A DNA stretch of 50,552 nucleotides, from positions 1-50,552 of the forward strand of contig CAZNCJ010000009.1 of the NCBI GenBank assembly GCA_964571595.1. The letters run 5' to 3'. Positions 34,310 through 44,857 of the stretch are shown here, one piece after another. A model generated the notes under the pieces. The model was not told the DNA's origin. It ran no database searches and worked only from the letters and a program-made list of their open reading frames with translations. The first letter of the stretch is position 1. Each line of letters begins with the position of its first letter. The stretch is from CALCKU01 sp964571595. GTDB taxonomy: Bacteria; Pseudomonadota; Alphaproteobacteria; Caulobacterales; Maricaulaceae. The position numbers were made by a program, and so were the translations under genes.

Positions 34310-35743
34310 ATGTCGCCTGACGATATTTTTGCAGCACAAATGTGGCCTTGGCCGGACCCGCTTATCAAGCGCGATGCTACGGGTAGAATACTGTTCTTAA
34401 ACTCTGCTTTTTTGAGTATTTACGGCGGTCGGGTTGAAGATTGGCAAGGCAATATTGTCTCAGGATGGCCGACACCGCAAGGCGGCCCGACACCGACGCG
34501 TTTTGAAACGCGCATCCCTTCAGCACAGGGTGAAATCATTTATGACTGGATAGAATACACGCTCGCAGATGGACATGCTCTCGCAATCGCCCGCGATGTC
34601 ACAGCTTTTGCAACGCCGCCAACACCCCCGTCAGGCCTACCTGAAAGCGCGGCTATTGCGCCGCAAAACCAAACAATTCAAGCGCCCGTAACACAAAGCG
34701 AAGCTGTTCAAAATACACAGGCTGATCAATTCCAGCCCGCGCAGCTAGATGTACACTATCAAACTGAACAGCCCCTTACAGATGCGCCCGTCTTATCAGC
34801 ACCTCAAGACCAGGTGGCAAATGCCCCAGCGCTGACCCCTTCTCTGGGTGCAGCGGCTGGCGCAGCGGCTATCGGTGCGGTTGCAGCCCCTGTCGCGCAA
34901 AACGCTATGGCAAATATGACGAGTCATGAAACGGATATGCCCTCTGTACAACAGCACGCGCCTTTGGATTCCATTCTAGACAAAGGACCGCAGGACTTTA
35001 GTGAGCCAGATATGGATATGCCCGCCGCCGCACCAGAGCCAACAGCGCAGCCAGAATACTCCGTAGTACAAGAGCCAGCTCCCATTACGGATGAAATGCC
35101 AAGCAGTGTGCCTGTCAGTGACATAGTTGAAAACACGCCTGACAATAACGCAGACAACAATATTGGACGGGATTATGAGCGCCGGGCCTTACCGATCGAA
35201 AATGATGATGCCGTGCTTGGAAATAATTGGCGTGATGCAGTTATTGCCAAAGCTGTAGGGTCCACCGAAGAAATAGAGGAAAGCAGCGCTGACGGTGCCC
35301 AGAACAATGACGAAACCGTCCCGCAAGATGCACCAAATGAAGAAAATTCTGAGGCCTACCGGATATTATTGGCCGAAGATAACGCCATTAACGCCTTATT
35401 GACGCGCACCTTGCTTGAGGCTGAAGGCTGCATTGTTGAAGTCGTCGAAGACGGCGCGCTCGCCGTCGAAGCCGTTAAAAACAATGTCTATGACATGATC
35501 TTCATGGATATGCGCATGCCAAATATGGACGGTCTGGAAGCCACTCGTAAAATTCGAGCGCTGGATCACAGATCTAAGAGCCTGCCAATTGTCGCCCTCA
35601 CCGCAAATGCCTTTGATGATGATCGGAATGCCTGTTTTGATAGCGGCATGAATGACTTCATGACCAAACCTGTCTCGACGGAAGAACTCTCTGAAATGGT
35701 CAAGACATGGATGAAGAATCGCGATCAACGCCTCGCAAGCTAG
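34310..35743 (+). CDS. PAS plus receiver protein lacking a kinase core
   Basis: 477 residues. An N-terminal PAS-like domain (about 9-105: DPLIKRDATGRILFLNSAF, then GEIIYDWIEYTL) is followed by a long Ala/Pro/Gln-rich, then acidic, linker (about 106-340). A complete receiver domain follows (ILLAEDNAINALLTRTLLE, phosphoacceptor Asp near residue 400 in MIFMDMRMPNMDG, Lys in MTKPVS). No HisKA or HATPase motifs lie between, so it has a hybrid kinase's ends without the catalytic middle. The receiver is of the kind found on hybrid kinases of the cell-cycle/BarA type. It could be a phosphate sink or scaffold. Two GATTC methylation-type sites lie in its leader near 34285-34294. Confidence 0.8.
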   Translation: MSPDDIFAAQMWPWPDPLIKRDATGRILFLNSAFLSIYGGRVEDWQGNIVSGWPTPQGGPTPTRFETRIPSAQGEIIYDWIEYTLADGHALAIARDVTAFATPPTPPSGLPESAAIAPQNQTIQAPVTQSEAVQNTQADQFQPAQLDVHYQTEQPLTDAPVLSAPQDQVANAPALTPSLGAAAGAAAIGAVAAPVAQNAMANMTSHETDMPSVQQHAPLDSILDKGPQDFSEPDMDMPAAAPEPTAQPEYSVVQEPAPITDEMPSSVPVSDIVENTPDNNADNNIGRDYERRALPIENDDAVLGNNWRDAVIAKAVGSTEEIEESSADGAQNNDETVPQDAPNEENSEAYRILLAEDNAINALLTRTLLEAEGCIVEVVEDGALAVEAVKNNVYDMIFMDMRMPNMDGLEATRKIRALDHRSKSLPIVALTANAFDDDRNACFDSGMNDFMTKPVSTEELSEMVKTWMKNRDQRLAS

Positions 35744-35829
35744 GGCTTTAACGTTTAAGACGTCTCTCCATTCTGGATTTTAAAAACAGTATATAGACAC
35801 TGCCCCTCGAACAGGGCAGACTGTGTTCT

Positions 35830-37425
35830 ATGCCTACGCAATCACTCCTTAAAAAACTCGACGAAACCTTCCTCGTCTCTGAGATTTTTGCCAGTCGGAA
35901 AATGGCCGCCATGTTAGCGCTGGGCGCAAGTGCCGGACTACCAATATTGCTTGTCTATACCGTTCTGTCTGGCTGGTTAAGAGAGGCGGGCGTTAGCCGT
36001 TCAACGATCGGGTTTTTTGTCATTGTCGGTTTTGCCTATTCCCTTAAATTCTTATGGGCCCCGCTTGTTGACCGCCTCAAAATTCCCGGCTTTTGTACCT
36101 TATTGGGCCAAAGACGCGGCTGGATATTATTTTCAATTCTCGGCACGGCACTCGCTATGCTCGCCATGTCGGTACAAGACCCGACAACAAATCTAGGGGG
36201 CGTGGCCCTGTGCGCTGCCCTTATCGCTTTTTCATCTGCCACGCTGGATATCTGTGTGGATGCGTGGCGCGTGGACAGCGCAAATAACACCGAACAAGCC
36301 GCCATGTCCGCCGTTTATCAACTCGGCTACCGCTTTGGTATGATCGCCGCCGCCTCTGGCGGATTTATTCTGGCCGATATTGGCGGGTTTAAACTCACCT
36401 ATTCTGTTTTGGCGCTAGTGGCCTTTATAGGGGGCTCAACTCCTTTATGGGCCGGAGAACCCAATTGGGTGCGTGATAAATTTAGACCAGAAAACAGATC
36501 TCTTTTTTCTACGCTTAGTCTTTTCAGTGCTGGCCTGTTCACACTTTTTGCGATCGCCGCCTTTTTATATTTTGGCATGGTAGAGGGCGGTTATCTACGG
36601 CGCGCAGGCGCTCTTATTAAATCTGGATTTAACGCAGCGCTTTCGGGCTTTTCTGATCAAGGACGAACCAGGCTTGGGGCCAGCTTGCTTATATTTACCT
36701 TTTTACTGCCCTTTTTAGGCACAATTTATTTCCTGACATTAGGACGTAAATTACTCGCACAAGAACGAACATATACCATACCCATTATTGGCGACCTCGC
36801 TGACCTTGTCCGCCGAACCGGATGGATGGCGCTTTTGGTTTTTGCGGTCGTGGCGACATACCGCATTAGCGATACAACCATGGGGGTTATGGCCGTGCCC
36901 TTTTATATTGATATCGGATATTCGAAATCTGTTATCGGCGTTGTCAAAGGGGCCTACGGCATTACCATGCTTATTTTTGGCGCTTTCTTTGGAGCCTGGT
37001 CAGCCAGCAAGCATGGCTTAGCCCGCGCTATGATTATCGGGGCTATTTTGACCATTATCACAAATCTGGTTTTTGCGTGGCTCGCGAGTATCAGCGAACC
37101 TAAGACCGCCTATCTCTTTGCGACAATTGGAGCCGATAATATCGCGGCTGGCTTTGCTGGCTCTGTCTTTATCGCCTTTATGTCTATTCTGACCAGCAAG
37201 ACTTATTCAGCCTCTCAATATGCGCTTTTTTCATCCCTCTTTGCCTTTTACGGCAAGAGCCTTGCGGCCTATTCTGGCGTACTGGCCGATAAAATAGATT
37301 ATATGTGGTTTTTCGTTGTGACCTCGGCTTTTGGCCTCCCCGCTTTAATTTTCGTCATTTTTGCATGGCTATCGGGTTTTACTGAAAGTGTTGACGAAAA
37401 TGCCATGGCGAAAACACGTATTTAA
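35830..37425 (+). CDS. ampG: AmpG-like muropeptide permease (MFS)
   Basis: Inner-membrane transporter that takes up anhydromuropeptides from cell-wall turnover. 531 residues, about 14 hydrophobic segments. Typical AmpG stretches are ASAGLPILLVYTVLSGWLRE, GFAYSLKFLWAPLVDR and FSSATLDICVDAWRVD. A longer central loop lies around residues 210-310. Follows the PAS-receiver gene by 86 bp. Symbol given on motif match; the family has several paralogues in some alphaproteobacteria. Confidence 0.85.
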   Translation: MPTQSLLKKLDETFLVSEIFASRKMAAMLALGASAGLPILLVYTVLSGWLREAGVSRSTIGFFVIVGFAYSLKFLWAPLVDRLKIPGFCTLLGQRRGWILFSILGTALAMLAMSVQDPTTNLGGVALCAALIAFSSATLDICVDAWRVDSANNTEQAAMSAVYQLGYRFGMIAAASGGFILADIGGFKLTYSVLALVAFIGGSTPLWAGEPNWVRDKFRPENRSLFSTLSLFSAGLFTLFAIAAFLYFGMVEGGYLRRAGALIKSGFNAALSGFSDQGRTRLGASLLIFTFLLPFLGTIYFLTLGRKLLAQERTYTIPIIGDLADLVRRTGWMALLVFAVVATYRISDTTMGVMAVPFYIDIGYSKSVIGVVKGAYGITMLIFGAFFGAWSASKHGLARAMIIGAILTIITNLVFAWLASISEPKTAYLFATIGADNIAAGFAGSVFIAFMSILTSKTYSASQYALFSSLFAFYGKSLAAYSGVLADKIDYMWFFVVTSAFGLPALIFVIFAWLSGFTESVDENAMAKTRI

Positions 37426-37464
37426 GCTTGCACCCCGCCCACATTTTCGCCAATTTATCAGCTT

Positions 37465-40155
37465 ATGAACGCCGCGACTGACATCCCGAAAAAGCCGCAA
37501 AAAGTGACACCTATGATGGCGCAATATTTGTCCATCAAGGCTGAGGTGGGCGAGGATGCTTTGCTGTTTTACCGAATGGGGGATTTTTACGAGCTGTTTT
37601 TTCAAGACGCTGTACTGGCGGCTGAAGCACTCGATATTGCCCTTACAAAACGCGGCAAGCATGACGGGGCCGATATACCCATGTGCGGCGTGCCGGTTCA
37701 TGCCTCGGAAACCTATCTGCAACGGCTTATAAAAAAGGGTTTTCGCGTGGCGGTATGCGAGCAGACCGAAAGTCCCGCAGAGGCCAAAAAGCGCGGATAT
37801 AAAGCGGTTGTACGCCGCGAAGTGGTTAGGCTTGTCACACCGGGCACCTTGACTGAAGACAGCCTGCTTGATGCGCGGGGATCGAATTTCATACTGGCCC
37901 TTGGGCGCACACATGCGGGGGATTATGCTTTGGCATGGGCGGATATTTCCGTCGGGGACTTCTATGTCAGCGATGTAGAAAGTGATCGCCTCATATCTGA
38001 AATTACGGCCCTCTCCCCGCGCGAAATCCTGCTCTCTGAGAGCCTTTATCAGGACGGAGAATTTATGGCCGCTCTGGGATTGCCGCCTGCCGCGTTTACA
38101 CCACTTGCCGCGACAAAATTTGATCCCCGCAGCGCGGAACGCCAGCTCAAATCCTGTTTTGATGTCAACAGCCTTGACGGTTTTGGGGCTTTTTCCAAAG
38201 CCGAAATATCTGTCGCAGGGGCCTTGCTGGATTATCTTGAACTGACACAAGCCGGGGACCCGGTACGGCTCTCCCCGCCCAGACGCCGGGCGGCCAGTGG
38301 CTATATGGCGATTGATCCGGCCACACGGCATAGTCTTGAAATTGAACGTACCCAACAGGGACGAAAGCAAGGCTCGCTCCTCTCTGTGATTGACAAAACG
38401 ATTACAGGGCCCGGCGCACGCACTTTGAGCTATTGTCTGGCCAGACCCTTGATTGACGTTCAGGCTATAAAGGCCCGACTAGACGCGGTAGAGTTTTTTA
38501 TTTCTGAAACAAGGCTGCGCGCTTCTATCCGAGAAAAGCTCAAAGAAGTGGGCGATATGGCGCGCGCTGTCAGCCGTCTGGCTCTCGGGCGCGGCGGCCC
38601 GCGAGATATACTCACCCTCGGGGCCAGCCTATATGCTGGCGAAGAAATCAGCGCCCTGTTTAACCCAAACCAAACATTGCCCGGTAATATCACACAGATA
38701 CTTGATAGTCTGAGCCTTGCGCAAAAACCCGAAATTGCCAAACTGGCCCGTGACATTAGCAAGGCCTTTAAAAAGGACGTCCCAATGCTTGCCCGCGACG
38801 GCGGGTTTATCGCGCCGGGTTGGGACGCCGCCCTAGACGATCTGCGTAAATTGCGAGATGAGAGCCGCCGTATCATAGCGGGTCTGCAAGCCGATTATGC
38901 CCGACAAACCGATATTCCCAGCTTGAAGATAAAGCATAATAATGTGCTGGGCTATTTTATCGAGGTGACGCCCAAATACGCCGATGATATGCTGGCAAAA
39001 AGCACGAAAGAGGATGCCGAAAATATTTTCATTCACAGACAAACCCTTGTCTCTGGCGTGCGTTTTACGACCACTGAGCTTTCAGAACTTGATAGTAAAA
39101 TTTCAGGTGCCGCCGACAAAGCGCTAACATTAGAACTCGCTATTTTCGAAACCTTCACCCAAAGGGTGACAGACCAAGCCGAGACTTTACGTAAAACGGC
39201 AAACGCCTTTGCCGTATTAGATATGCAAGTCGCTCTTGCCTTTTGGGCAAATGAAACACAGGCCGTGCGGCCCAAAGTCGATGATAGCGAGGTTTTTGAT
39301 ATTAAAGGTGGACGCCATCCCGTTGTCGAAGCTGCTTTAAAAAAATCCGGCGAGAGCGGATTTACGGCCAATGATTGCCGCTTGGATGCGCGCGGGGATA
39401 ACGCTCCGCGCCTCACCTTGATTACAGGCCCCAATATGGCCGGTAAATCAACATATCTTCGACAAAATGCCTTGATGTTTATACTCGCTCAAGCCGGCAG
39501 TTATGTACCGGCGCAAAGCGCCCATATCGGCATATGTGAAACCATTTTTTCCCGCGTGGGGGCTTCGGATGATTTATCAAAAGGACGTTCCACATTTATG
39601 ATTGAAATGATTGAAACATCGGCCATCCTCAATCAATCCACCGCAAAGTCCTTTGTCATTTTAGACGAGATCGGACGCGGCACCGCTACATTTGACGGAT
39701 TGTCAATCGCGTGGGCCACGGCAGAGCACCTTCACCATGTCAATAAATGCCGGGCCTTATTTGCCACACATTATCATGAACTCACCGATCTGGCAGAAGA
39801 TATGGCCCATGCCTCCAATGCATGTTTACATGCCAAAGAATGGGAAGGCGACCTGGTGTTCTTACATGACGTCAAACCCGGAGCCGCCGATAAATCCTAC
39901 GGGGTGCAAGTCGCCAAATTAGCCGGTATGCCGCCCGCCGCCATTGAACGCGCCCGTGCCGTCTTATCAAAACTTGAAACCGACCATGACGGCGCAAGCG
40001 ATAGTCTCGGCGCGCTCCCGCTCTTTTCAGCAACCCCGAGAGCTGTCAAAGCCGCACCCTCGAAAATAGAAAAAGCGATCGCTGATCTGGATATGGACAA
40101 CCTCACCCCCAGATCTGCGCTTGATTTACTTTATGATTTAAAGGCGAAACTCTAA
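37465..40155 (+). CDS. mutS: DNA mismatch repair protein MutS
   Basis: Mismatch-recognition ATPase, 896 residues, full length. The mismatch-binding domain holds the Phe-x-Glu element in MGDFYELFF (near residue 35). Connector, core and clamp domains follow. The ABC-type ATPase has Walker A GPNMAGKSTYLRQNA at about 655 and Walker B FVILDEIGRGTATFDG, with the composite signature DDLSKGRSTFMIEM. Start preferred at ATG 37465. The stop overlaps the glnD ATG by one base (TAATG), indicating coupling. mutL is not in the window. Confidence 0.97.
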   Translation: MNAATDIPKKPQKVTPMMAQYLSIKAEVGEDALLFYRMGDFYELFFQDAVLAAEALDIALTKRGKHDGADIPMCGVPVHASETYLQRLIKKGFRVAVCEQTESPAEAKKRGYKAVVRREVVRLVTPGTLTEDSLLDARGSNFILALGRTHAGDYALAWADISVGDFYVSDVESDRLISEITALSPREILLSESLYQDGEFMAALGLPPAAFTPLAATKFDPRSAERQLKSCFDVNSLDGFGAFSKAEISVAGALLDYLELTQAGDPVRLSPPRRRAASGYMAIDPATRHSLEIERTQQGRKQGSLLSVIDKTITGPGARTLSYCLARPLIDVQAIKARLDAVEFFISETRLRASIREKLKEVGDMARAVSRLALGRGGPRDILTLGASLYAGEEISALFNPNQTLPGNITQILDSLSLAQKPEIAKLARDISKAFKKDVPMLARDGGFIAPGWDAALDDLRKLRDESRRIIAGLQADYARQTDIPSLKIKHNNVLGYFIEVTPKYADDMLAKSTKEDAENIFIHRQTLVSGVRFTTTELSELDSKISGAADKALTLELAIFETFTQRVTDQAETLRKTANAFAVLDMQVALAFWANETQAVRPKVDDSEVFDIKGGRHPVVEAALKKSGESGFTANDCRLDARGDNAPRLTLITGPNMAGKSTYLRQNALMFILAQAGSYVPAQSAHIGICETIFSRVGASDDLSKGRSTFMIEMIETSAILNQSTAKSFVILDEIGRGTATFDGLSIAWATAEHLHHVNKCRALFATHYHELTDLAEDMAHASNACLHAKEWEGDLVFLHDVKPGAADKSYGVQVAKLAGMPPAAIERARAVLSKLETDHDGASDSLGALPLFSATPRAVKAAPSKIEKAIADLDMDNLTPRSALDLLYDLKAKL

Positions 40156-43100
40156 TGGCCCGCAGACCCCGTATAAAAAAGAGTCTGGTAAAATCTGGAC
40201 CTAAAACCTCCCAACTCAAAAAGTCCAAGCCTAAAAAGATCAAATTAAAAACGGCGAGCCTTAAAAAGGTTAAAACACGCAAATCAAACCCTCTTAAAAA
40301 AGGGGTGAAAAAAGCCCAGTCTAAAATTTCAAAAAAAGAGACGGCTCCAAAATTAAAACGCGACCAAAAAAGACGGTTTCGTAATAAAACAACTTTTGAA
40401 ATACCCCCGCATTTACAAGCGGTTGAAAGCCCGATTAACGCACAACATATACGTCAAAAACTCACGGATATTTTCAACCAATATCCCGAGAGCTCCAAGA
40501 ACAGGCCCCATGTTTTATCCTTGTTAAAAGAAACCCTGCATTCCGCCATGATGGACACTGAAGTCCAATTTATGAATGGACGCTTGGACGGGCTGGAAAC
40601 TGCGCGCCTGATTGCGGCCATCCATGATGACATCATTACCGCGCTTTACGATTTTGTCGTAACCCATGTCTATAGAGCGTCAAACCCAACCAAAGCCGAA
40701 CGTCTGTCTTTATGCGCTGTTGGCGGTTTCGGACGCGGTGAAATGGCGCCCCAATCCGATGTCGATCTTTTATTTATATTGGCCGATAAAAAAGGCTCGG
40801 CTTTTACTGAAAATGTCACGGAGTATATTTTATACATGCTCTGGGATATGGGGCTAAAAGTCGGCCATGCGACGCGCACAATCGAGCAATGCATTTCACT
40901 GGCAAAGGACGATCAGACAATTTTAACAGCCTTGTTGGATTTACGCTTCCTTAAAGGCGACAAAGATTTGGCCAAGGCACTGTTTTCAAAATTTCGCAAA
41001 GACATTACCAAGGGCAAAGGCCGGCGCTACATCTCAACCAAATTACAAGAAAGAGATGAACGTCATGCCCGCGAGGGTAATTCGCGCTATGTGATTGAGC
41101 CGAATATAAAAGAGGGTAAAGGCGGATTGCGGGATTTACATGTCCTGTACTGGATTGCACGCTTCCTTGACCGCGAAGGCGAAATCACAGACCCGCAACG
41201 TGCAAGCGATTATGTCAAAATGGGATTATTTGACGAAGCAGCTGCCACACGCTTTGTCCGCGCCGCCGATTTTTTATGGCGAACACGTATTCACTTACAT
41301 TATCATGCAAAGCGGGCAACCGAGACACTTAGCTTTGATCATCAAACCGTCTTGTCGCGAAAAATGGGGCAGGCTTCAGGGCCGGTTGAAGAGGCTGTTG
41401 AGAAATTCATGCGTGAATATTTTACCAATGCCCGAGAAGTAGGAGCCTTAACCCGTATTGCCTGCGCCAAGTTGGAATCTGAAAATGCCATCTTATTACC
41501 CAAGGGCATTGACCGCTTTTTGCCTATGGCCCGCCGCCCGATGAAAGAAGAGGGTTTCGTCATTGATCATGGCCGCCTCATGTTCAAAGACCCTATGCAT
41601 ATCCGTGAAAACCCGGGATTGATTATGCGCCTGTTTGAGGTCTCTGGACGTTATAATCTTGATATTCATCCTGATGCTTTTTCCGCGATAAATTTTCGCC
41701 GCAATTTGATTGATACAGAGTTCAGGCGCGATCCTGAAATCGCTGAAATTTTCAAGAAAATTTTACTAAATTCAAAAGCCCCCTACGCCCTGTTAAAGCT
41801 CATGAACGAATCTGGGGTTCTTGGGCGTTATATGCTGGAATTTGGAGGCATAGTGGCCCGCACACAATTTAATATGCACCACGCTTACACTGTCGATGAA
41901 CATACATTGCGTCTTGTGCGATATTTTCATGATTTGCTGATAGGCGAACTTGAAGAAGACAATCCGGTTGCCACAAAGATTGTGAAGGGCTTTTCCGAGA
42001 CACAAAAATATATTCTCTATCTGACATGCCTGTTACACGACACAGGCAAGGGCGTCGGGGATCAATGTATTGAAGGTGCGCGTTTGGCCAGGCGCGCCTG
42101 TCGCAGACTGGGAGCAGATCAAGACATTATTGAAAATGTCGCTTGGCTTGTGCGCTCACATCTGGACCTTTCAGAAACGGCACAAAGGCGCGATATATCT
42201 GACCCGCAAACCATAAAAGAGTTTTGCGAACGTACGGGATCGCTTGAGCGTTTGGATATGCTTTACGTGCTGACTATCGTCGATATTCGCGCCGTCGGGC
42301 CGGGTATCTGGAATGATTGGAAAGGGGTCTTACTGCGCGGGCTTCATGCTAATGCCAGCTCATATCTGCATGGCAATACGGATTTGGCCTCATCAGCCAA
42401 AGCCGAGGCGATCAAAGCACAGTTTAAAGACCGTTTGCCCGGCGATATGGCCAGCCGTATCTCCCCGATTACGCAAGACCTCGGCGATAGCTATTGGACC
42501 GGCGCAACCATGCCGGACCTTATCCGCCATGCGCGGTTCTTTGATAGTGTGGATACCCAGGATAACCAGCTCACCTATATCCAGACACGGCGAGATAAGC
42601 CGCGAGATATCACGGAGCTTTGGATATTGACCCAAGACCGGCCCGGCCTATTTGCGGATATTACCCTTGCAATTTCAGCCAGCGGTGCTTCGATTACGGG
42701 GGCACGCCTCCATACAGGCCGCAATAAGCGGGTTATGAATATTTATTATCTGCAAAATCCTGAGGGCTTCGCCTTTGGACGGGAAAATGATAAAGCCCTC
42801 GACATATTAAGCCAGAATGCCCGCATGGCCGTTAACGGCCAGACACAGAACCTTAAAATTCCAAATACGCTTGCCTCTAAACGGGCGGGGGCTATACCGG
42901 TGAAGGCACGCGTGAAATTTATTCAAAACGCCATGGATGATGTCACAATTATAGAAATTATCGGACGTGACAGGCCCGGCCTTCTTTATGCCCTCGCGAC
43001 AAGCCTGCGCGAAGCCAATCTCGATGTTTTATCCGCCCATATTGAAAATGTAGGAGAAAAGGCCATTGACGCCTTTTATGTGCGCTCCCCAGACGGCAGT

Positions 43101-43196
43101 AGTCTAAGCCCGGAACGTCGGAAAACTATTAAATCCCAGCTCATGTCAGCTCTCGAGCCGGCCTCTAAACCCTCTCAACAGAAACTCACAGCCTAG
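40155..43196 (+). CDS. glnD: PII uridylyltransferase/uridylyl-removing enzyme GlnD
   Basis: Bifunctional nitrogen sensor that uridylylates PII at low glutamine and removes the group at high glutamine. 1013 residues: nucleotidyltransferase domain with GGFGRGEMAPQSDVDLL near residue 190, GlnD UTase linker domain, HD domain with LLHDTGKG near 627, and two ACT domains (TQDRPGLFADI near 823, GRDRPGLLYAL near 934). The first 75 residues are an extremely Lys/Ser-rich segment outside the normal fold, unlike most family members. mutS-glnD overlap; murJ starts 2 bp after the stop. Confidence 0.96.
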   Translation: MARRPRIKKSLVKSGPKTSQLKKSKPKKIKLKTASLKKVKTRKSNPLKKGVKKAQSKISKKETAPKLKRDQKRRFRNKTTFEIPPHLQAVESPINAQHIRQKLTDIFNQYPESSKNRPHVLSLLKETLHSAMMDTEVQFMNGRLDGLETARLIAAIHDDIITALYDFVVTHVYRASNPTKAERLSLCAVGGFGRGEMAPQSDVDLLFILADKKGSAFTENVTEYILYMLWDMGLKVGHATRTIEQCISLAKDDQTILTALLDLRFLKGDKDLAKALFSKFRKDITKGKGRRYISTKLQERDERHAREGNSRYVIEPNIKEGKGGLRDLHVLYWIARFLDREGEITDPQRASDYVKMGLFDEAAATRFVRAADFLWRTRIHLHYHAKRATETLSFDHQTVLSRKMGQASGPVEEAVEKFMREYFTNAREVGALTRIACAKLESENAILLPKGIDRFLPMARRPMKEEGFVIDHGRLMFKDPMHIRENPGLIMRLFEVSGRYNLDIHPDAFSAINFRRNLIDTEFRRDPEIAEIFKKILLNSKAPYALLKLMNESGVLGRYMLEFGGIVARTQFNMHHAYTVDEHTLRLVRYFHDLLIGELEEDNPVATKIVKGFSETQKYILYLTCLLHDTGKGVGDQCIEGARLARRACRRLGADQDIIENVAWLVRSHLDLSETAQRRDISDPQTIKEFCERTGSLERLDMLYVLTIVDIRAVGPGIWNDWKGVLLRGLHANASSYLHGNTDLASSAKAEAIKAQFKDRLPGDMASRISPITQDLGDSYWTGATMPDLIRHARFFDSVDTQDNQLTYIQTRRDKPRDITELWILTQDRPGLFADITLAISASGASITGARLHTGRNKRVMNIYYLQNPEGFAFGRENDKALDILSQNARMAVNGQTQNLKIPNTLASKRAGAIPVKARVKFIQNAMDDVTIIEIIGRDRPGLLYALATSLREANLDVLSAHIENVGEKAIDAFYVRSPDGSSLSPERRKTIKSQLMSALEPASKPSQQKLTA

Positions 43197-43198
43197 CC

Positions 43199-44773
43199 AT
43201 GCGTTTGGTGAAATCCACAGCCATTATCGGGGCCATGACATTGCTTAGTCGTGTACTTGGTTTGGTGCGCGATATATTATTAGCCGCCTGCCTTGGGGCC
43301 GGGCTTGTCAATGATGCCCTCATCACGGCCATAAAATTGCCTAACCTTTTCCGTCGCATGTTTGCCGAAGGCGCTTTTAATGCCGCTTTTGTCCCCTTAT
43401 ATGCCAGGCGGTTGGAAGGGGACGGCGAAGAGGTCGCAGCTAAATTTGCAGGTGAGGCCTTTAGCGCTCTTTTCTTTCTGGTCGCGCTCATTGTGGTTTT
43501 ATTTCAACTCACAATGCCGATCAGCCTAAATCTTATCGGCGGTGGACTAAATAAAGTCGCCACGGGGCCAGACGGCCTTATCCCTTATGATCTCGCCGTT
43601 CTCTATGCCCGTCTCACAATGCCCTATCTTTTACTCATGTCGATCGGGGCTTTGTTTTCGGGCATGCTGAATACCAAAAACTTCTTTGCTGTCGCAGCCT
43701 TTGTCCCCGCCCTGCTTAATTTCATTTGGATTGGTATCCTGATAACGCCGTATTTCATTGGCCTACCGCCAGAAAAAATAGCCATTTATCTTGCCATGGG
43801 CATGACGGTCTCAGGTGTGTTCCAAGTGGCCTTTCTCATTTTTGCACTACGGAAAGCAGGCATGGCCCTCCCCTTGAAATGGCCAAAGCTCACACCTGAT
43901 GTAAAACGACTTTTTACATTAGGCGTACCGGGTCTTTTCGCAGCGGGCATCACCCAGCTTAACCTGCTTGTTACGCATAATATCGCCACTCTGCAGCCCG
44001 GTGCGCCCAGCTGGTTATATTATTCAGATCGTCTTTATCAACTCCCGCTTGGTATGATTGGCATCGCCTTGGGAATAGCTCTTTTGCCGAGCCTCGCGCG
44101 TAGCCTACGTGCGAACAGGGACGGGGAAGCTATGACAACCTTAAATCGGGCCACAGAAATTGCAGCTTTTTTAACACTGCCAGCGGCCTGCGCCCTCTAT
44201 ATTATGCCCGAATTTCTGATTTCGACATTATTTGAGCGCGGCCGGTTTACTCCCGAAGATAGCTTACAAGCCGCCAAAGCCTTACGTATGTTTGCCCTTG
44301 GCCTGCCCGCCTTTGTCTTAATCAAAATTTTAACCCCAACATTTTTTGCCAGAGAGAATACGAAAACACCCATGATGTTTGCCATTCTTTCTGCTGTGAT
44401 TAATGTGGTTCTGGGGTTTTTCCTCTTTTTCACAATCGGGTTTTACGGTCTGGCCTTAGCCACCACTCTTGCGGGCTGGAGCAATGTTGTCTGTCTGGCT
44501 ATCGCGCAAAAACGGCGCGGCCATTTCAAAATGGATGGGCGCTTACTTCGTAATTTACCTAAAATATTACTCGCCACTCTTTTAATGGGGGGCGTTTTGG
44601 TTTTCCTAGAAAAATTCGCCCAATCTCAAGTTAAAGGGTCCATGTTGTGGGATTATCTCATCTTGTTGATTATATGCAGCATTGGCGGGTTTATCTATGT
44701 TTGCCTTGCCGCGCTTTTGAGAATATTTAATCTGGGTGAGCTAAAAGCCTCCTTAAGGAAACCAAAAGCTTGA
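43199..44773 (+). CDS. murJ: Lipid II flippase MurJ (MviN)
   Basis: Inner-membrane flippase that moves lipid II to the periplasmic face in peptidoglycan synthesis. 524 residues, about 14 membrane helices. The N-terminus LLSRVLGLVRDILLAACLG and the FRRMFAEGAFNAAFVPLY stretch, with conserved Arg residues for lipid II binding, are diagnostic. It follows glnD by 2 bp, so mutS-glnD-murJ form one transcription unit. Essential in most bacteria. Confidence 0.96.
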   Translation: MRLVKSTAIIGAMTLLSRVLGLVRDILLAACLGAGLVNDALITAIKLPNLFRRMFAEGAFNAAFVPLYARRLEGDGEEVAAKFAGEAFSALFFLVALIVVLFQLTMPISLNLIGGGLNKVATGPDGLIPYDLAVLYARLTMPYLLLMSIGALFSGMLNTKNFFAVAAFVPALLNFIWIGILITPYFIGLPPEKIAIYLAMGMTVSGVFQVAFLIFALRKAGMALPLKWPKLTPDVKRLFTLGVPGLFAAGITQLNLLVTHNIATLQPGAPSWLYYSDRLYQLPLGMIGIALGIALLPSLARSLRANRDGEAMTTLNRATEIAAFLTLPAACALYIMPEFLISTLFERGRFTPEDSLQAAKALRMFALGLPAFVLIKILTPTFFARENTKTPMMFAILSAVINVVLGFFLFFTIGFYGLALATTLAGWSNVVCLAIAQKRRGHFKMDGRLLRNLPKILLATLLMGGVLVFLEKFAQSQVKGSMLWDYLILLIICSIGGFIYVCLAALLRIFNLGELKASLRKPKA

Positions 44774-44857
44774 GCGCTATACCCATAGACTAAAAGCTAG
44801 CTCTTGTTATTGTCGCCTTGCCTGCTAAAAGCGCCTCGCAGATAAAGGTTTTTAATT

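Noticed and set aside
40152..40157. mutS-glnD overlap as unusual
   Set aside because: A TAATG stop-start overlap is ordinary coupling.
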